40,693 nucleotides of DNA from Bacillota bacterium (lineage in GTDB: Bacteria; Bacillota; Clostridia; Peptostreptococcales; Anaerovoracaceae). The stretch spans positions 1 through 40,693 of the forward strand of contig JAGAHX010000032.1 in the NCBI GenBank assembly GCA_017626845.1, in the 5' to 3' direction. Below are positions 31,936-39,198 of the stretch, one piece after another (positions within the stretch are counted from its first letter, which is position 1; the number at the start of each line of letters is the position of its first letter). Position numbers and translations under genes: made by a program. The notes beneath the pieces are model-generated. The model did no database searches, was not told the origin of the DNA, and saw nothing but the letters and a program-made list of their open reading frames with translations.

Positions 31936-32442
31936 CTATTCCTCCGGCACGTAGGGGAGATCCCGGATCAAAACCTCGTTCCCGTGGGCGCGGAGCAGCC
32001 ACAGCAGATTCTCCGTCTTCAGCCAGACGGTGGCAGTGTTGTCGTTGGGATGGGCGCCGATGAGGGCAGGAGCCTGCAGGAAATACGAATCGATGATGAG
32101 GGTCACGGTGCGGCTTTCGTCGTTGAGCAGCCCCAGCGGCGTGACAGCACCGGCATAGAGCCCGAGCATGTCCGCCAGCTCCTCGGCAGACGCAAATTTC
32201 AGCTGCCGCAGGCCTTCCTCTTTGCGCAGAGCCTTCAGATCCACTCGCTTGTCGCCCTTGACGGTGATCAGATAATAATTTTTGGTCTTGTCCTCCCGCA
32301 CGAACAGATTCTTGGCGTCCGCCTCCGGGTGGGGCATTTCCAGCTGCGCCACATCCTCCATGTTCCAGACGGCGGGGTGCTCCGTGATCTCGAAGGTCAT
32401 GTTCTGCTGTTTCAGATAGTCGTAGATTTCCTGCTTGTTCAT
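31936..32442 (-). CDS. YbaK/ProX-type prolyl-tRNA editing protein (deacylase)
   Basis: This 168-residue protein belongs to the free-standing editing family that hydrolyses mischarged tRNA, typically Ala-tRNA(Pro). Family parts are ITEHPAVWNMEDVAQLEMPHPEADAKNLFVRED, the conserved Lys region YYLITVKGDKRVDLKAL, LGLYAGAVTPLGLLND and GAHPNDNTATVWL. A relative (PrdX) is found in D-proline reductase loci of Clostridia, which is suggestive given the nearby grd genes, but no prd genes are present here. It is followed by speB after 49 bp. Confidence 0.9.
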   Translation of the reverse strand: MNKQEIYDYLKQQNMTFEITEHPAVWNMEDVAQLEMPHPEADAKNLFVREDKTKNYYLITVKGDKRVDLKALRKEEGLRQLKFASAEELADMLGLYAGAVTPLGLLNDESRTVTLIIDSYFLQAPALIGAHPNDNTATVWLKTENLLWLLRAHGNEVLIRDLPYVPEE

Positions 32443-32533
32443 ATTTACCCTACTGATTTACGGGTTGGTCTTTTTGTGGTACTTTAATGATAGCAGATTT
32501 TAACACAGAACGGATAGAAAAGAGGTGTCTTAC

Positions 32534-34057
32534 ATGTCATTCGTCCGCAACAACGATTCCGCTTTTAACGATACCAAGACCCGCAGCCAGAAGCTGACGC
32601 CCTGCTCGGGCATGTGCTCCTTCTGCACGGAAGACTGCATCGGCCCCTGCGAGATCGGGCTTTCCGCAGTCCTGGGCAAGGCGATGGTCTATCCCACGAA
32701 TACCGGCAGCAACCAGATCGCCAGCGAAAAGGATAATCCCATCGACTATTCGATCTTCAACATCAACGGCCGCTGCTTCGGCGCGCTGGGCGCCCCGGAG
32801 AACGGCGAATATCCGTCGATCTATCACGTCCGGACGGAGCGCACCATCGGCAAGCGCAATCCCATCAAGATCGCGCTGCCCTTTACGCTGCCTGCGCTCA
32901 TCAAGCTGAACTGGAAGGACTATTTCGCCGCAGCCGCCATGGCCGGCACCATCTGCGTTATCGGCGAGGGCTCTCCCAGCAAGGATCCGGAGCTGAAGAC
33001 GGAGAACGGCAAGATCGTCCGCTTTGAAAAGCTGAAGGAGATGCTGGGCGCGTTCAACCGCTATTACCGCGGCTACGGCCAGATCGTGCTGCAGTGCAAC
33101 GTGGAGGACGACGCCATGGGCCTGCCGGAATATGCGATCCGGGAATGCGGCGCCGAGGGCATCGAATTCAAGTTCGGTCAGAGCGCGAAGGGCACGCAGC
33201 CCGCAAACCGCATCGGCTCGCTGGAGGCTGCCATTGCCAAGAAGCGCGACGGTTTTATCGTCTATCCCGATCCGGATGACCCGGCCATCGCGGAAGCCGC
33301 TAAACGCGGTGCGGCCCCGGGCTTCTGGTCCTATGCGCGCCATCCGCTGTGGACGGAGGAGACGCTGGCCAAGCGCATCGAAGAGCTGCGGGCCATGGGT
33401 CTGAAGAACGTCTATTTCAAGACCGCAGGGTTTGACCCCGCCGATCTGGAGCGGCTGCTGCGCATCGCATCCGACCTGGAGGTGGACATGATCACCTTCG
33501 ACGGCGCCGGCGGCGGTTCCGGCTACAGCCCGGACAAGATGATGAACGAGTTCGGCCTGCCTGCCGCCTGCATCGAGAGCGCCCTCGTTCCCATGTGCGA
33601 TAAGCTGAAGGCGGAAGGAAAATATATCCCGTCCATCGTCATCACCGGCGGATTCTCCACGGAGGACCAGGCCTATAAGGCGCTGGCGCTGGGAGCTCCC
33701 TACGTGACGGCCGTCGGCCTCTGCCGCGCTACCATGGCAGCGGCGATGGTCGGCAAGAAGGTGGGCGGCCTGCTGAAGGAAGGCACCGTTCCCGCTCATC
33801 TGCAGAAATTCGGCAAGACCGCGGATGAGCTGTTCTTGGAGCTGGGTGAAGTCCGCAGCCTCTACGGCGAAGAAGCGGACAGCATCTCCCTGGGCGCCGT
33901 TGGTGCTTACTCCTATCTGCGCAAGATGACCTTCGGCGTGCAGCATTTTGCAGCGCTCAACCGCAAGTTCGACCTTGCCTTGGCGGACCGCAGCGACCTC
34001 ATCCCGCTTACGCAGGATGCCCGCATGCTCCTCAAGGGCACCTGGTTCGAGTGGTAA
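32534..34057 (+). CDS. FMN-binding glutamate-synthase-like protein with N-terminal Cys cluster
   Basis: This 507-residue protein carries the FMN/iron-sulfur domain of glutamate synthase (GltB-like TIM barrel) without the amidotransferase domain. The barrel shows ECGAEGIEFKFGQSAKG, DMITFDGAGGGSGYSPDKM, SIVITGGFSTEDQAYKALALGA and the Cys-containing TAVGLCRATMAAAMVGK. Residues 24-39 hold five cysteines (C24, C28, C31, C35, C39; CSGMCSFC then CIGPC), which may bind an iron-sulfur cluster. Without a glutaminase domain it would use ammonia or another amino-group chemistry; function is not established. ATG 32534 is chosen for AGAGGTG just upstream. A perfect palindrome follows as terminator. Confidence 0.88.
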   Translation: MSFVRNNDSAFNDTKTRSQKLTPCSGMCSFCTEDCIGPCEIGLSAVLGKAMVYPTNTGSNQIASEKDNPIDYSIFNINGRCFGALGAPENGEYPSIYHVRTERTIGKRNPIKIALPFTLPALIKLNWKDYFAAAAMAGTICVIGEGSPSKDPELKTENGKIVRFEKLKEMLGAFNRYYRGYGQIVLQCNVEDDAMGLPEYAIRECGAEGIEFKFGQSAKGTQPANRIGSLEAAIAKKRDGFIVYPDPDDPAIAEAAKRGAAPGFWSYARHPLWTEETLAKRIEELRAMGLKNVYFKTAGFDPADLERLLRIASDLEVDMITFDGAGGGSGYSPDKMMNEFGLPAACIESALVPMCDKLKAEGKYIPSIVITGGFSTEDQAYKALALGAPYVTAVGLCRATMAAAMVGKKVGGLLKEGTVPAHLQKFGKTADELFLELGEVRSLYGEEADSISLGAVGAYSYLRKMTFGVQHFAALNRKFDLALADRSDLIPLTQDARMLLKGTWFEW

Positions 34058-34070
34058 CGGCATAACACGT

Positions 34071-34136
34071 AACACAGGGGGACAGGTACATTGTGCACTT
34101 TAAGTGCACAATGTACCTGTCCCCCTGTGTTTTTTT
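34071..34136. repeat. Perfect 30-bp GGGGACAG palindrome, doubles as terminator
   Basis: 34071-34100 and 34102-34131 are exact reverse complements around a single T, and the T-run continues to 34136. It starts AACACAGGGGGACAGGTACA. 34073-34094 is identical to 19854-19875. Placed 13 bp after the glutamate-synthase-like gene, it should terminate transcription. Its size and repetition suggest a REP-like mobile palindrome. Confidence 0.85.
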
Positions 34137-34180
34137 ACTTATCCGGAAAAGTAATAGTAGCAGAGGATTTATTCGTATAT

Positions 34181-34186
34181 TATAAT
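34181..34186 (+). promoter_or_regulatory. -10 element before grdX
   Basis: TATAAT in an AT-rich stretch, with transcription expected near 34193. This makes the in-frame TTG at 34191 an unlikely start. No good -35 is visible. Confidence 0.4.
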
Positions 34187-34220
34187 CAAATTGAGAGAGG
34201 AGGCGTTTCGGCTGGAACCG

Positions 34221-34634
34221 ATGCGGACAGAGATCATTTCCAACAATCCGGATATCGAAACGCTGGTGCCGAAGACCTTTTCGTTTACGGCGATGGAAGG
34301 GTCATCCGCGGGGGCGGTGCTTACCGCCGCCCGCGACCGCATCCATCTCGGGGCAAGGCTTCTGGCTCATCCCATGGCAGGCCGCCTGCGGCCCAACGAA
34401 ACGCCCTATATGACGGTGGTTCTGGAGTGCCCTTCGGCCCCTTCGACAAGCTCAGGGAACGCCTCCGGGAATGGCCTGGACCTTCCCAGCCTGGAGATCA
34501 TCGAATACTGCCTGGCGGAAGAAGAAAAATACGCAAATATGCGGAAAAAATACGATGAACTGCTGCTGCCGGATCTGCGGTTCATCAGTTGCGAATTGTT
34601 TACGGGCATCCTGCAGGAGCTCGGCATACGGTAA
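34221..34634 (+). CDS. grdX: GrdX-family protein with internal repeat-like insertion
   Basis: GrdX is a small protein encoded at the head of glycine/sarcosine/betaine reductase operons; a regulatory role has been suggested but not shown. This copy (137 residues from ATG 34221) has IISNNPDIE, RDRIHLGARLLAHPMAGRLRPNETPYMTVV and SLEIIEYCLAEEEKY, all family-like. Between TVVLE and LDLPSLEI a stretch of about 14 residues (CPSAPSTSSGNASGNG) is Ser/Pro/Gly-rich and encoded by a palindromic repeat (34429-34472), probably an in-frame insertion. The start is uncertain: GGAGG (34199-34203) is 17 nt from ATG 34221, while an in-frame CTG at 34212 has ideal spacing. Confidence 0.75.
   Translation: MRTEIISNNPDIETLVPKTFSFTAMEGSSAGAVLTAARDRIHLGARLLAHPMAGRLRPNETPYMTVVLECPSAPSTSSGNASGNGLDLPSLEIIEYCLAEEEKYANMRKKYDELLLPDLRFISCELFTGILQELGIR
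34429..34472. repeat. Palindromic repeat-like insertion inside grdX
   Basis: The core CCCTTCGACAAGCTCAGGG (34439-34457) is an imperfect palindrome. From memory this motif recurs as a dispersed repeat in many bacterial genomes. It is 3n long within the frame and does not break the protein. Confidence 0.55.
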
Positions 34635-34637
34635 ACC

Positions 34638-34655
34638 GTTGGTTTCCAACTTTTT
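34638..34655 (+). terminator. Weak terminator/attenuator-like hairpin between grdX and grdE
   Basis: GTTGG-TTT-CCAAC followed by TTTTT. The 5-bp stem is weak, so it may only partly reduce transcription into grdE and grdB. Confidence 0.4.
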
Positions 34656-34696
34656 ATAAGCAATTATAGCAAGACATTTCAGAAAAGGAGGTATGC

Positions 34697-35980
34697 ATGG
34701 AACTGGAACTCAGAAAAGTTGCCATCCGGAACATCGAGTTCGGCAGTCCCGCGCGCATCGAAGGGGATACTCTCATCGCAGATCCCGACGCGATGCGCGA
34801 ACTGATCCTGGAGGACAGCCGGATCAAGGATGTCTCGTTTGACATCGCCCTGCCCGGTTCATCCACCCGCATCCTGCCGGTGAAGGACGTCATCGAACCC
34901 CGGGCCAAGCCCGACGGCGAGACGTTCCCCGGAACCTTCTACGAGGATATGCAGGAAGGCGGCGAGGGCATTACGTATTGTCTGGAGGGCTGCGTGGTGA
35001 CCACCACAGGACCCATCGTAGGCTTCCAGGAAGGACTCATCGACATGAGCGGCCCCGCTGCGGAATACAACGTGTATTCCAAGCTGTGCCACCTGTGCAT
35101 GATCCTCGAGAAGCAGGACTACATCGATCCCCACGAACACGAGGAAGTCGTCCGGCTTGCCGGCCTTAAGCTGGCGCAGAACCTGGCGGAGCTCGCTTTC
35201 GAAGTGGAGGACTTTAAGAGCGAAGTCTACACCTGGGGCAACATCGGCGAGAACTACAACGCCTATCCCGATCTGCCCAAGGTCGTGTACGTGTACAACT
35301 GCATGTCTCAGGGTCTGCTGCACGATTCCTACTTCTACGGACGCGACTCCAAGGTCATCGTTCCCACGATGCTTACGCCCCTGGAGATCTTCGACGGCGC
35401 TCTGGTCTCCGGCAACTGCGTATCGCCTGGCTCCAAGACCACGACCTACATGCATCAGAACAACACTTGCATCATGGAGCTGCTGAAGCATCACGGCAAG
35501 GACTTCAACTTCGTCGGCATCGTGCTCTGCCCGCTCATGACCACCCTGAAGGAAAAGTTCCGTAACCGCATGTTAACGGTTCGCCAGGTGAAGATGCTGG
35601 GTGCGGACGGTGCGCTCATCTCCCAGGAAGGCTTCGGCAATCCCACCACCGATCTGATGATCGTGTGCCAGGAACTGGAGAGAAACGGCATCAAGACCGT
35701 CATCATCACCAACGAAGATGCCGGCATCGACGGCATGAGCGAATCTCTGCCCGACAGCGTGCCCGAGGCCAACGCCATCGTGACCACCGGCAACTCCAAT
35801 GCCACCCTCATGCTGCCCGCCATGGACAAGACTATCGGCGTGCTGAAGGATATCGAGCGGGTCTGCGGCGGCACGGTCAACTCCATCCAGCCCGACGGCA
35901 GACTGCTCGTCGAGATCCACGGCATCATGGGAGGCCACAACCTGCAGGGCAACACCCTGGTGGGCGCGGTCACGATCTAA
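34697..35980 (+). CDS. grdE: Glycine/sarcosine/betaine reductase component B, alpha/beta proprotein
   Basis: This 427-residue protein is a GrdE/GrdG/GrdI-type proprotein of the substrate-activating component B. The family is cleaved into two subunits before a Cys that becomes the carbonyl (pyruvoyl-type) group that attacks the substrate amine. Here the site is in LVSGNCVSPGSKTT, with the cleavage expected between Asn240 and Cys241. Other family parts are EGGEGITYCLEGCVVTTTGPIVGFQEG, YSKLCHLCMILE, SYFYGRDSKVIVPTMLTPLEI and IHGIMGGHNLQGNTLVG. The N-terminus MELELRKVAI follows AAAAGGAGG. It is 11 bp upstream of the selenoprotein subunit. The substrate (glycine, sarcosine or betaine) cannot be decided; the symbol follows the glycine form. 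Confidence 0.9.
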   Translation: MELELRKVAIRNIEFGSPARIEGDTLIADPDAMRELILEDSRIKDVSFDIALPGSSTRILPVKDVIEPRAKPDGETFPGTFYEDMQEGGEGITYCLEGCVVTTTGPIVGFQEGLIDMSGPAAEYNVYSKLCHLCMILEKQDYIDPHEHEEVVRLAGLKLAQNLAELAFEVEDFKSEVYTWGNIGENYNAYPDLPKVVYVYNCMSQGLLHDSYFYGRDSKVIVPTMLTPLEIFDGALVSGNCVSPGSKTTTYMHQNNTCIMELLKHHGKDFNFVGIVLCPLMTTLKEKFRNRMLTVRQVKMLGADGALISQEGFGNPTTDLMIVCQELERNGIKTVIITNEDAGIDGMSESLPDSVPEANAIVTTGNSNATLMLPAMDKTIGVLKDIERVCGGTVNSIQPDGRLLVEIHGIMGGHNLQGNTLVGAVTI

Positions 35981-35991
35981 GGAGGTTTGGC

Positions 35992-37263
35992 ATGAAGAAA
36001 ATACTGTTTTACACCAACCAGTTCTTCGGCCAGATCGGCGGCGAGGAATTCGCCTATACCGAGCCCTTCGTCGAAGAAGGCCCCAAGGGCCCCGCAGTGG
36101 GTCTGAAGGCGGCCATCAAAGATGCGGAGATCGTTGCCACCATCATCTGCGGCGACAACTATTTCGCGGAAAACATCGACACCTGCAAAGCCTTCATCAA
36201 GGCGCAGGTGGAAAAATACCAGCCTGACCTGTTCATCGCCGGCCCCGCCTTTAACGCAGGACGCTTCGGCATCGCCTGCGGCGAAAGCTGCAAGCTGGTG
36301 CAGGAAGAACTGGGCATTCCGGCCATCACCGGCATGTACGAGGAAAACCCGGCGGTAGACATGTTCAAGGCGAACTGCAAGATCGTGCAGACCGCCAAGT
36401 CTGCGGCAGGCATGCGCCAGGCGATCCCCGCCATCGCGGCCCTGGCCACGAAGATCTTAAACGGCGAGAAGCTGGGCCTGCCCAAGGAAGAAGGCTACTT
36501 CCCCATGGGCAAGCGGGTGAACGTCTTCCACGAGAAGAACGGCGCGGTCCGTGCCGTGGAGATGCTCATCAAGAAGCTGAACAACGAGCCCTACGAGACG
36601 GAGCTGGAGATCTCCACCTACGAAAAGGTGGATCCGGCTGCCCCGCTGAAGAGCTTAAAGGGAGCTAAGATCGCGCTCTGCACCTCCGGCGGTATCGTTC
36701 CCATGGGCAATCCGGACCACCTGACGGCTGCTTCGGCCAAGTTCTGGAAGAAGTACGACCTGGCCGGTCTGGACAAGCTGGAACCGGGCAAGTTCGAGTC
36801 GGTGCATGCGGGGTATGACCCGGTATACGCCAACCAGAACCCGAACCGCGTTGCACCCTACAATATACTCAAAGAGCTGGAGAAGGAAGGGGAGATCGGA
36901 GAAGTTTTCCCGTATCTGATCACCACCACTGGCAACTCCACCTCCGTGGCAGACGCCACCCGATTCGGAAAGGAGATCGCTGAGGAGCTGAAGGCCAATG
37001 GCGTTCAGGGCGTCATCCTCACCTCCACCTGAGGGACCTGTACACGTTGCGGTGCAACGATCGTCAAGCAGATCGAGAAGGCCGGCATCCCGGCAGCTCA
37101 CGTCTGCACAGTTACCCCGATCTCCAAGACCGTCGGCGCAGCCAGAATCTCCGGCGCGCAGGCTATCCCCTATCCTACGGGCAACCCGAATCTTCCCGAA
37201 GACAAGGAAGAAGCCCGTCAGCGTCAGATCGTCGAAGGCGCTCTGGAGCTGCTGCTGGAGTAG
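35992..37263 (+). CDS. grdB: Glycine/sarcosine/betaine reductase component B, selenoprotein subunit (Sec at TGA 37030)
   Basis: GrdB takes part in reductive deamination of glycine (or sarcosine/betaine), passing the bound carboxymethyl group to selenoprotein A. The frame is interrupted only by TGA at 37030-37032 and continues in frame for 77 more codons to TAG 37261-37263, giving 423 residues. Decoding TGA as selenocysteine restores the family motif Sec347-G-T-C350 in LTSTUGTCTRCGAT, followed by the conserved HVCTVTPISKTVGA. Upstream parts FYTNQFFGQIGGEE, AGPAFNAGRFGIACGE, GIPAITGMYEENPAVDMF and LCTSGGIVPMGNPDH are diagnostic. GGAGG precedes the ATG. A SECIS-like hairpin lies 12 nt after the TGA. 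The grdA, grdC and grdD genes are not in the window. Confidence 0.93.
37030..37059 (+). promoter_or_regulatory. Selenocysteine codon and bacterial SECIS-like hairpin
   Basis: TGA 37030-37032 is followed after 12 nt by the perfect stem CGTTGC-GGT-GCAACG (37045-37059). A short GC-rich apical stem with G in the loop at this distance fits the bacterial SECIS element bound by SelB. Confidence 0.75.
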
Positions 37264-37301
37264 CGGGTTGATAAAAACTTACAGTAATTACAAATAAATG
37301 G

Positions 37302-37330
37302 TTGTAAATAAATTCCTTTCGTGCTATCCT
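37302..37330 (+). promoter_or_regulatory. Probable promoter of the DUF6514 gene
   Basis: TTGTAA (37302-37307), a 17-nt spacer and TATCCT (37325-37330), shortly before an AAGGAGG site. Confidence 0.5.
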
Positions 37331-37373
37331 CATAGGTACCACCGGATGTTGGAGGCACGGAAGGAGGTTCGAA

Positions 37374-37586
37374 ATGCCGCAAAGAAACCGTTGTTACCGG
37401 GTGATCTGCGAAACCATGGTTTGCGAGGAAGTCCCTTACCGCTCGTACGGAATGATGACCCGCTCCGGCACGATCCACGACATCTCGACGGATAAAAACT
37501 TCGTCGAAGAGATGGCTGCGATGTTCAACCGCATCGACGTGGACCCCGCCAGGATCGGCGACATTATCGAACACATGCTGCCATGA
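37374..37586 (+). CDS. DUF6514 family small protein
   Basis: This 70-residue protein fits DUF6514, a small clostridial family of unknown function. The match rests on the YRSYGMMTRSG...IHDISTDKNFVEEMAAMFNRIDVDPARIGDIIEHML pattern (beta hairpin, then ISTD, then two helices). No membrane or metal motif is seen. AAGGAGG at 37361-37367 sets the ATG. It has its own promoter and is followed by a strong hairpin. It may be monocistronic. Confidence 0.75.
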   Translation: MPQRNRCYRVICETMVCEEVPYRSYGMMTRSGTIHDISTDKNFVEEMAAMFNRIDVDPARIGDIIEHMLP

Positions 37587-37592
37587 GGAACT

Positions 37593-37635
37593 AAAATGTG
37601 GTATACTATACAGAAGTATAGGTACCACATTTTTT
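37593..37635 (+). terminator. Terminator after DUF6514, overlapping a possible extended -10
   Basis: AAAATGTGGTA and CTATAC (37593-37611) pair with GTATAG and TACCACATTTT (37616-37633) around an AGAA loop with a small bulge, then TTTTTT. The ascending arm contains TGG-TATACT (37598-37606 region), an extended -10 that could serve the DUF1846 gene. Confidence 0.7.
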
Positions 37636-37662
37636 CTTTGTAAAATCCACGGAAGGCAACAC

Positions 37663-39177
37663 ATGAAGATCGGTTTCGACTCCGAAAAATACCTGGAGGA
37701 ACAGTCCAAATATATCCTGGAGCGGATCAACGGGCACGCCTGCGAAAGGCTGTACTTGGAGTTCGGCGGCAAGTTGGTCCAGGACAAGCATGCAGCCCGC
37801 GTACTGCCGGGCTTCGACGAGAATGCGAAGATCAAGCTGCTGGCCCGCATGAAGGACCACGCCGAGATCATCATCCCCGTCTTTGCCGGCGACATCATCG
37901 GCGGCAAGACCCGGGCAGACTACGGCATCACCTACGATCTGGAGGTCATGCGCCTCATCGACACCTTCCGTAAATACGAACTGGCCATCAACAGCGTGGT
38001 CATCACCCGCTACGAAGACAGTCCCGCGGTCAACCAGTTCATTGCGAAGCTGGAGAGCCGGGGCATCCGCACGTACAAGCACTATTTTACGAAGGGCTAT
38101 CCCACGGACGTGGAGACCATCGTATCGGATGAAGGCTACGGCGCCAATCCCTACATCGAGGTAACGAAGCCTCTGGTGGTGGTCAACGGACCGGGACCCG
38201 GCTCCGGCAAACTGGCCACCTGCCTGTCCCAGGTCTATCACGAGCACCGCAGGGGCGTTTCGGCGCGCTACGCCAAGTTCGAGACGTTCCCCATCTGGAA
38301 CCTGCCGCTGAAGCATCCGGTAAACATCGCGTACGAGGCGGCGACGGTGGACCTGAAGGACGTCAACATGATCGACAGCTTCCATCTGGAGACCTATGGC
38401 CAGATGGCGGTCAACTACAACCGGGATCTGGAGATGTTCCCCGTGGTCAAGCGGATCCTCCAGAAGATCACCGGGACCGAAGCGGAATACAATTCCCCCA
38501 CGGATATGGGGGTCAATCGGGCGGGGTTCTGCATCACGGACGACGAAGTGTGCCGCGAAGCAGCCTGCCAGGAGATCATCCGGCGCTATCTGCTGGCCCG
38601 GGTGGACTTTAAGAAAGGCCTGATCGGGGAGGATTGCCTGGAGCGGGCGAAGCTTCTGATGGACGAGGTCGGCAAGACGGTGACCGACCGCAGATGCGTG
38701 CAGCCTGCCCTGGATTACGTGGAGTTTAAGCGCAGCCTGGATCCGGAGCGGTTCCAGAACGTGGTCGCTATGGCCATGGAACTGCCGGACGGCGCCATGA
38801 TCACCGGCAGAAGCTCCCACCTGATGGTGGCGGGCGCAGCCCTGGTCCTGAACGCGGTGCGGCATCTGTGCGGCATCCCCGAAGAGATGATGCTCATCTC
38901 GGAGGAAGTCCTGGCGACGCTGCAGCACCTGAAGACCGATATCCTAAGGCGCGAAAAGAGCACGCTTTCTCTGGAGGAAGTCCTTTCCGCCCTCACCATT
39001 TCCGCGACGGTCAACCCGGTGGCGGAGACGGCGGTGGAAAAACTGCCGCAGCTGGCGGGCTGCAAGGCCCACTGCACGGCCATCCTGTCCGACGCGGACG
39101 CGCAGATCTTCCACGACCTGCGCATCGATACCACCTGCGAGGCGGAATTCAGCACAAATAACCTGTATTTGGGGTAA
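37663..39177 (+). CDS. DUF1846 family protein
   Basis: This 504-residue protein matches DUF1846, a family of about 500 residues common in Firmicutes. Characteristic parts are the start MKIGFDSEKYLEEQSKYILERI, LYLEFGGKLVQDKHAARVLPGF, VVVNGPGPGSGKLATCLSQVYHE (a P-loop-like glycine-rich segment at about 170-190) and KYETFPIWNLPLKHPVN-like AKFETFPIWNLPLKHPVN. A crystal structure is known for a family member, but the reaction is not settled to my knowledge. It starts 28 bp after a terminator hairpin, with AAGG before the ATG, and precedes an SLH protein by 21 bp. Confidence 0.92.
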   Translation: MKIGFDSEKYLEEQSKYILERINGHACERLYLEFGGKLVQDKHAARVLPGFDENAKIKLLARMKDHAEIIIPVFAGDIIGGKTRADYGITYDLEVMRLIDTFRKYELAINSVVITRYEDSPAVNQFIAKLESRGIRTYKHYFTKGYPTDVETIVSDEGYGANPYIEVTKPLVVVNGPGPGSGKLATCLSQVYHEHRRGVSARYAKFETFPIWNLPLKHPVNIAYEAATVDLKDVNMIDSFHLETYGQMAVNYNRDLEMFPVVKRILQKITGTEAEYNSPTDMGVNRAGFCITDDEVCREAACQEIIRRYLLARVDFKKGLIGEDCLERAKLLMDEVGKTVTDRRCVQPALDYVEFKRSLDPERFQNVVAMAMELPDGAMITGRSSHLMVAGAALVLNAVRHLCGIPEEMMLISEEVLATLQHLKTDILRREKSTLSLEEVLSALTISATVNPVAETAVEKLPQLAGCKAHCTAILSDADAQIFHDLRIDTTCEAEFSTNNLYLG

Positions 39178-39198
39178 CACAGGGTTCAGGAGGTATAT

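Noticed and set aside
32525-32533. GTG 32525 as start of the glutamate-synthase-like gene
   Set aside because: This GTG belongs to the AGAGGTG ribosome site serving ATG 32534.
32537-34075. A 512-codon minus-strand open frame
   Set aside because: Antisense shadow of the glutamate-synthase-like gene, without a start signal.
37030-37032. grdB as a pseudogene with a premature stop
   Set aside because: The TGA sits exactly at the selenocysteine position of the family, the downstream frame is conserved, and a SECIS-like stem follows.
34697-37263. D-proline reductase (prdA/prdB)
   Set aside because: Lengths and motifs fit GrdE and GrdB: a ~430-residue proprotein cleaved at Asn-Cys and a ~420-residue selenoprotein with UGTC near the C-terminus. 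PrdB is about 240 residues.
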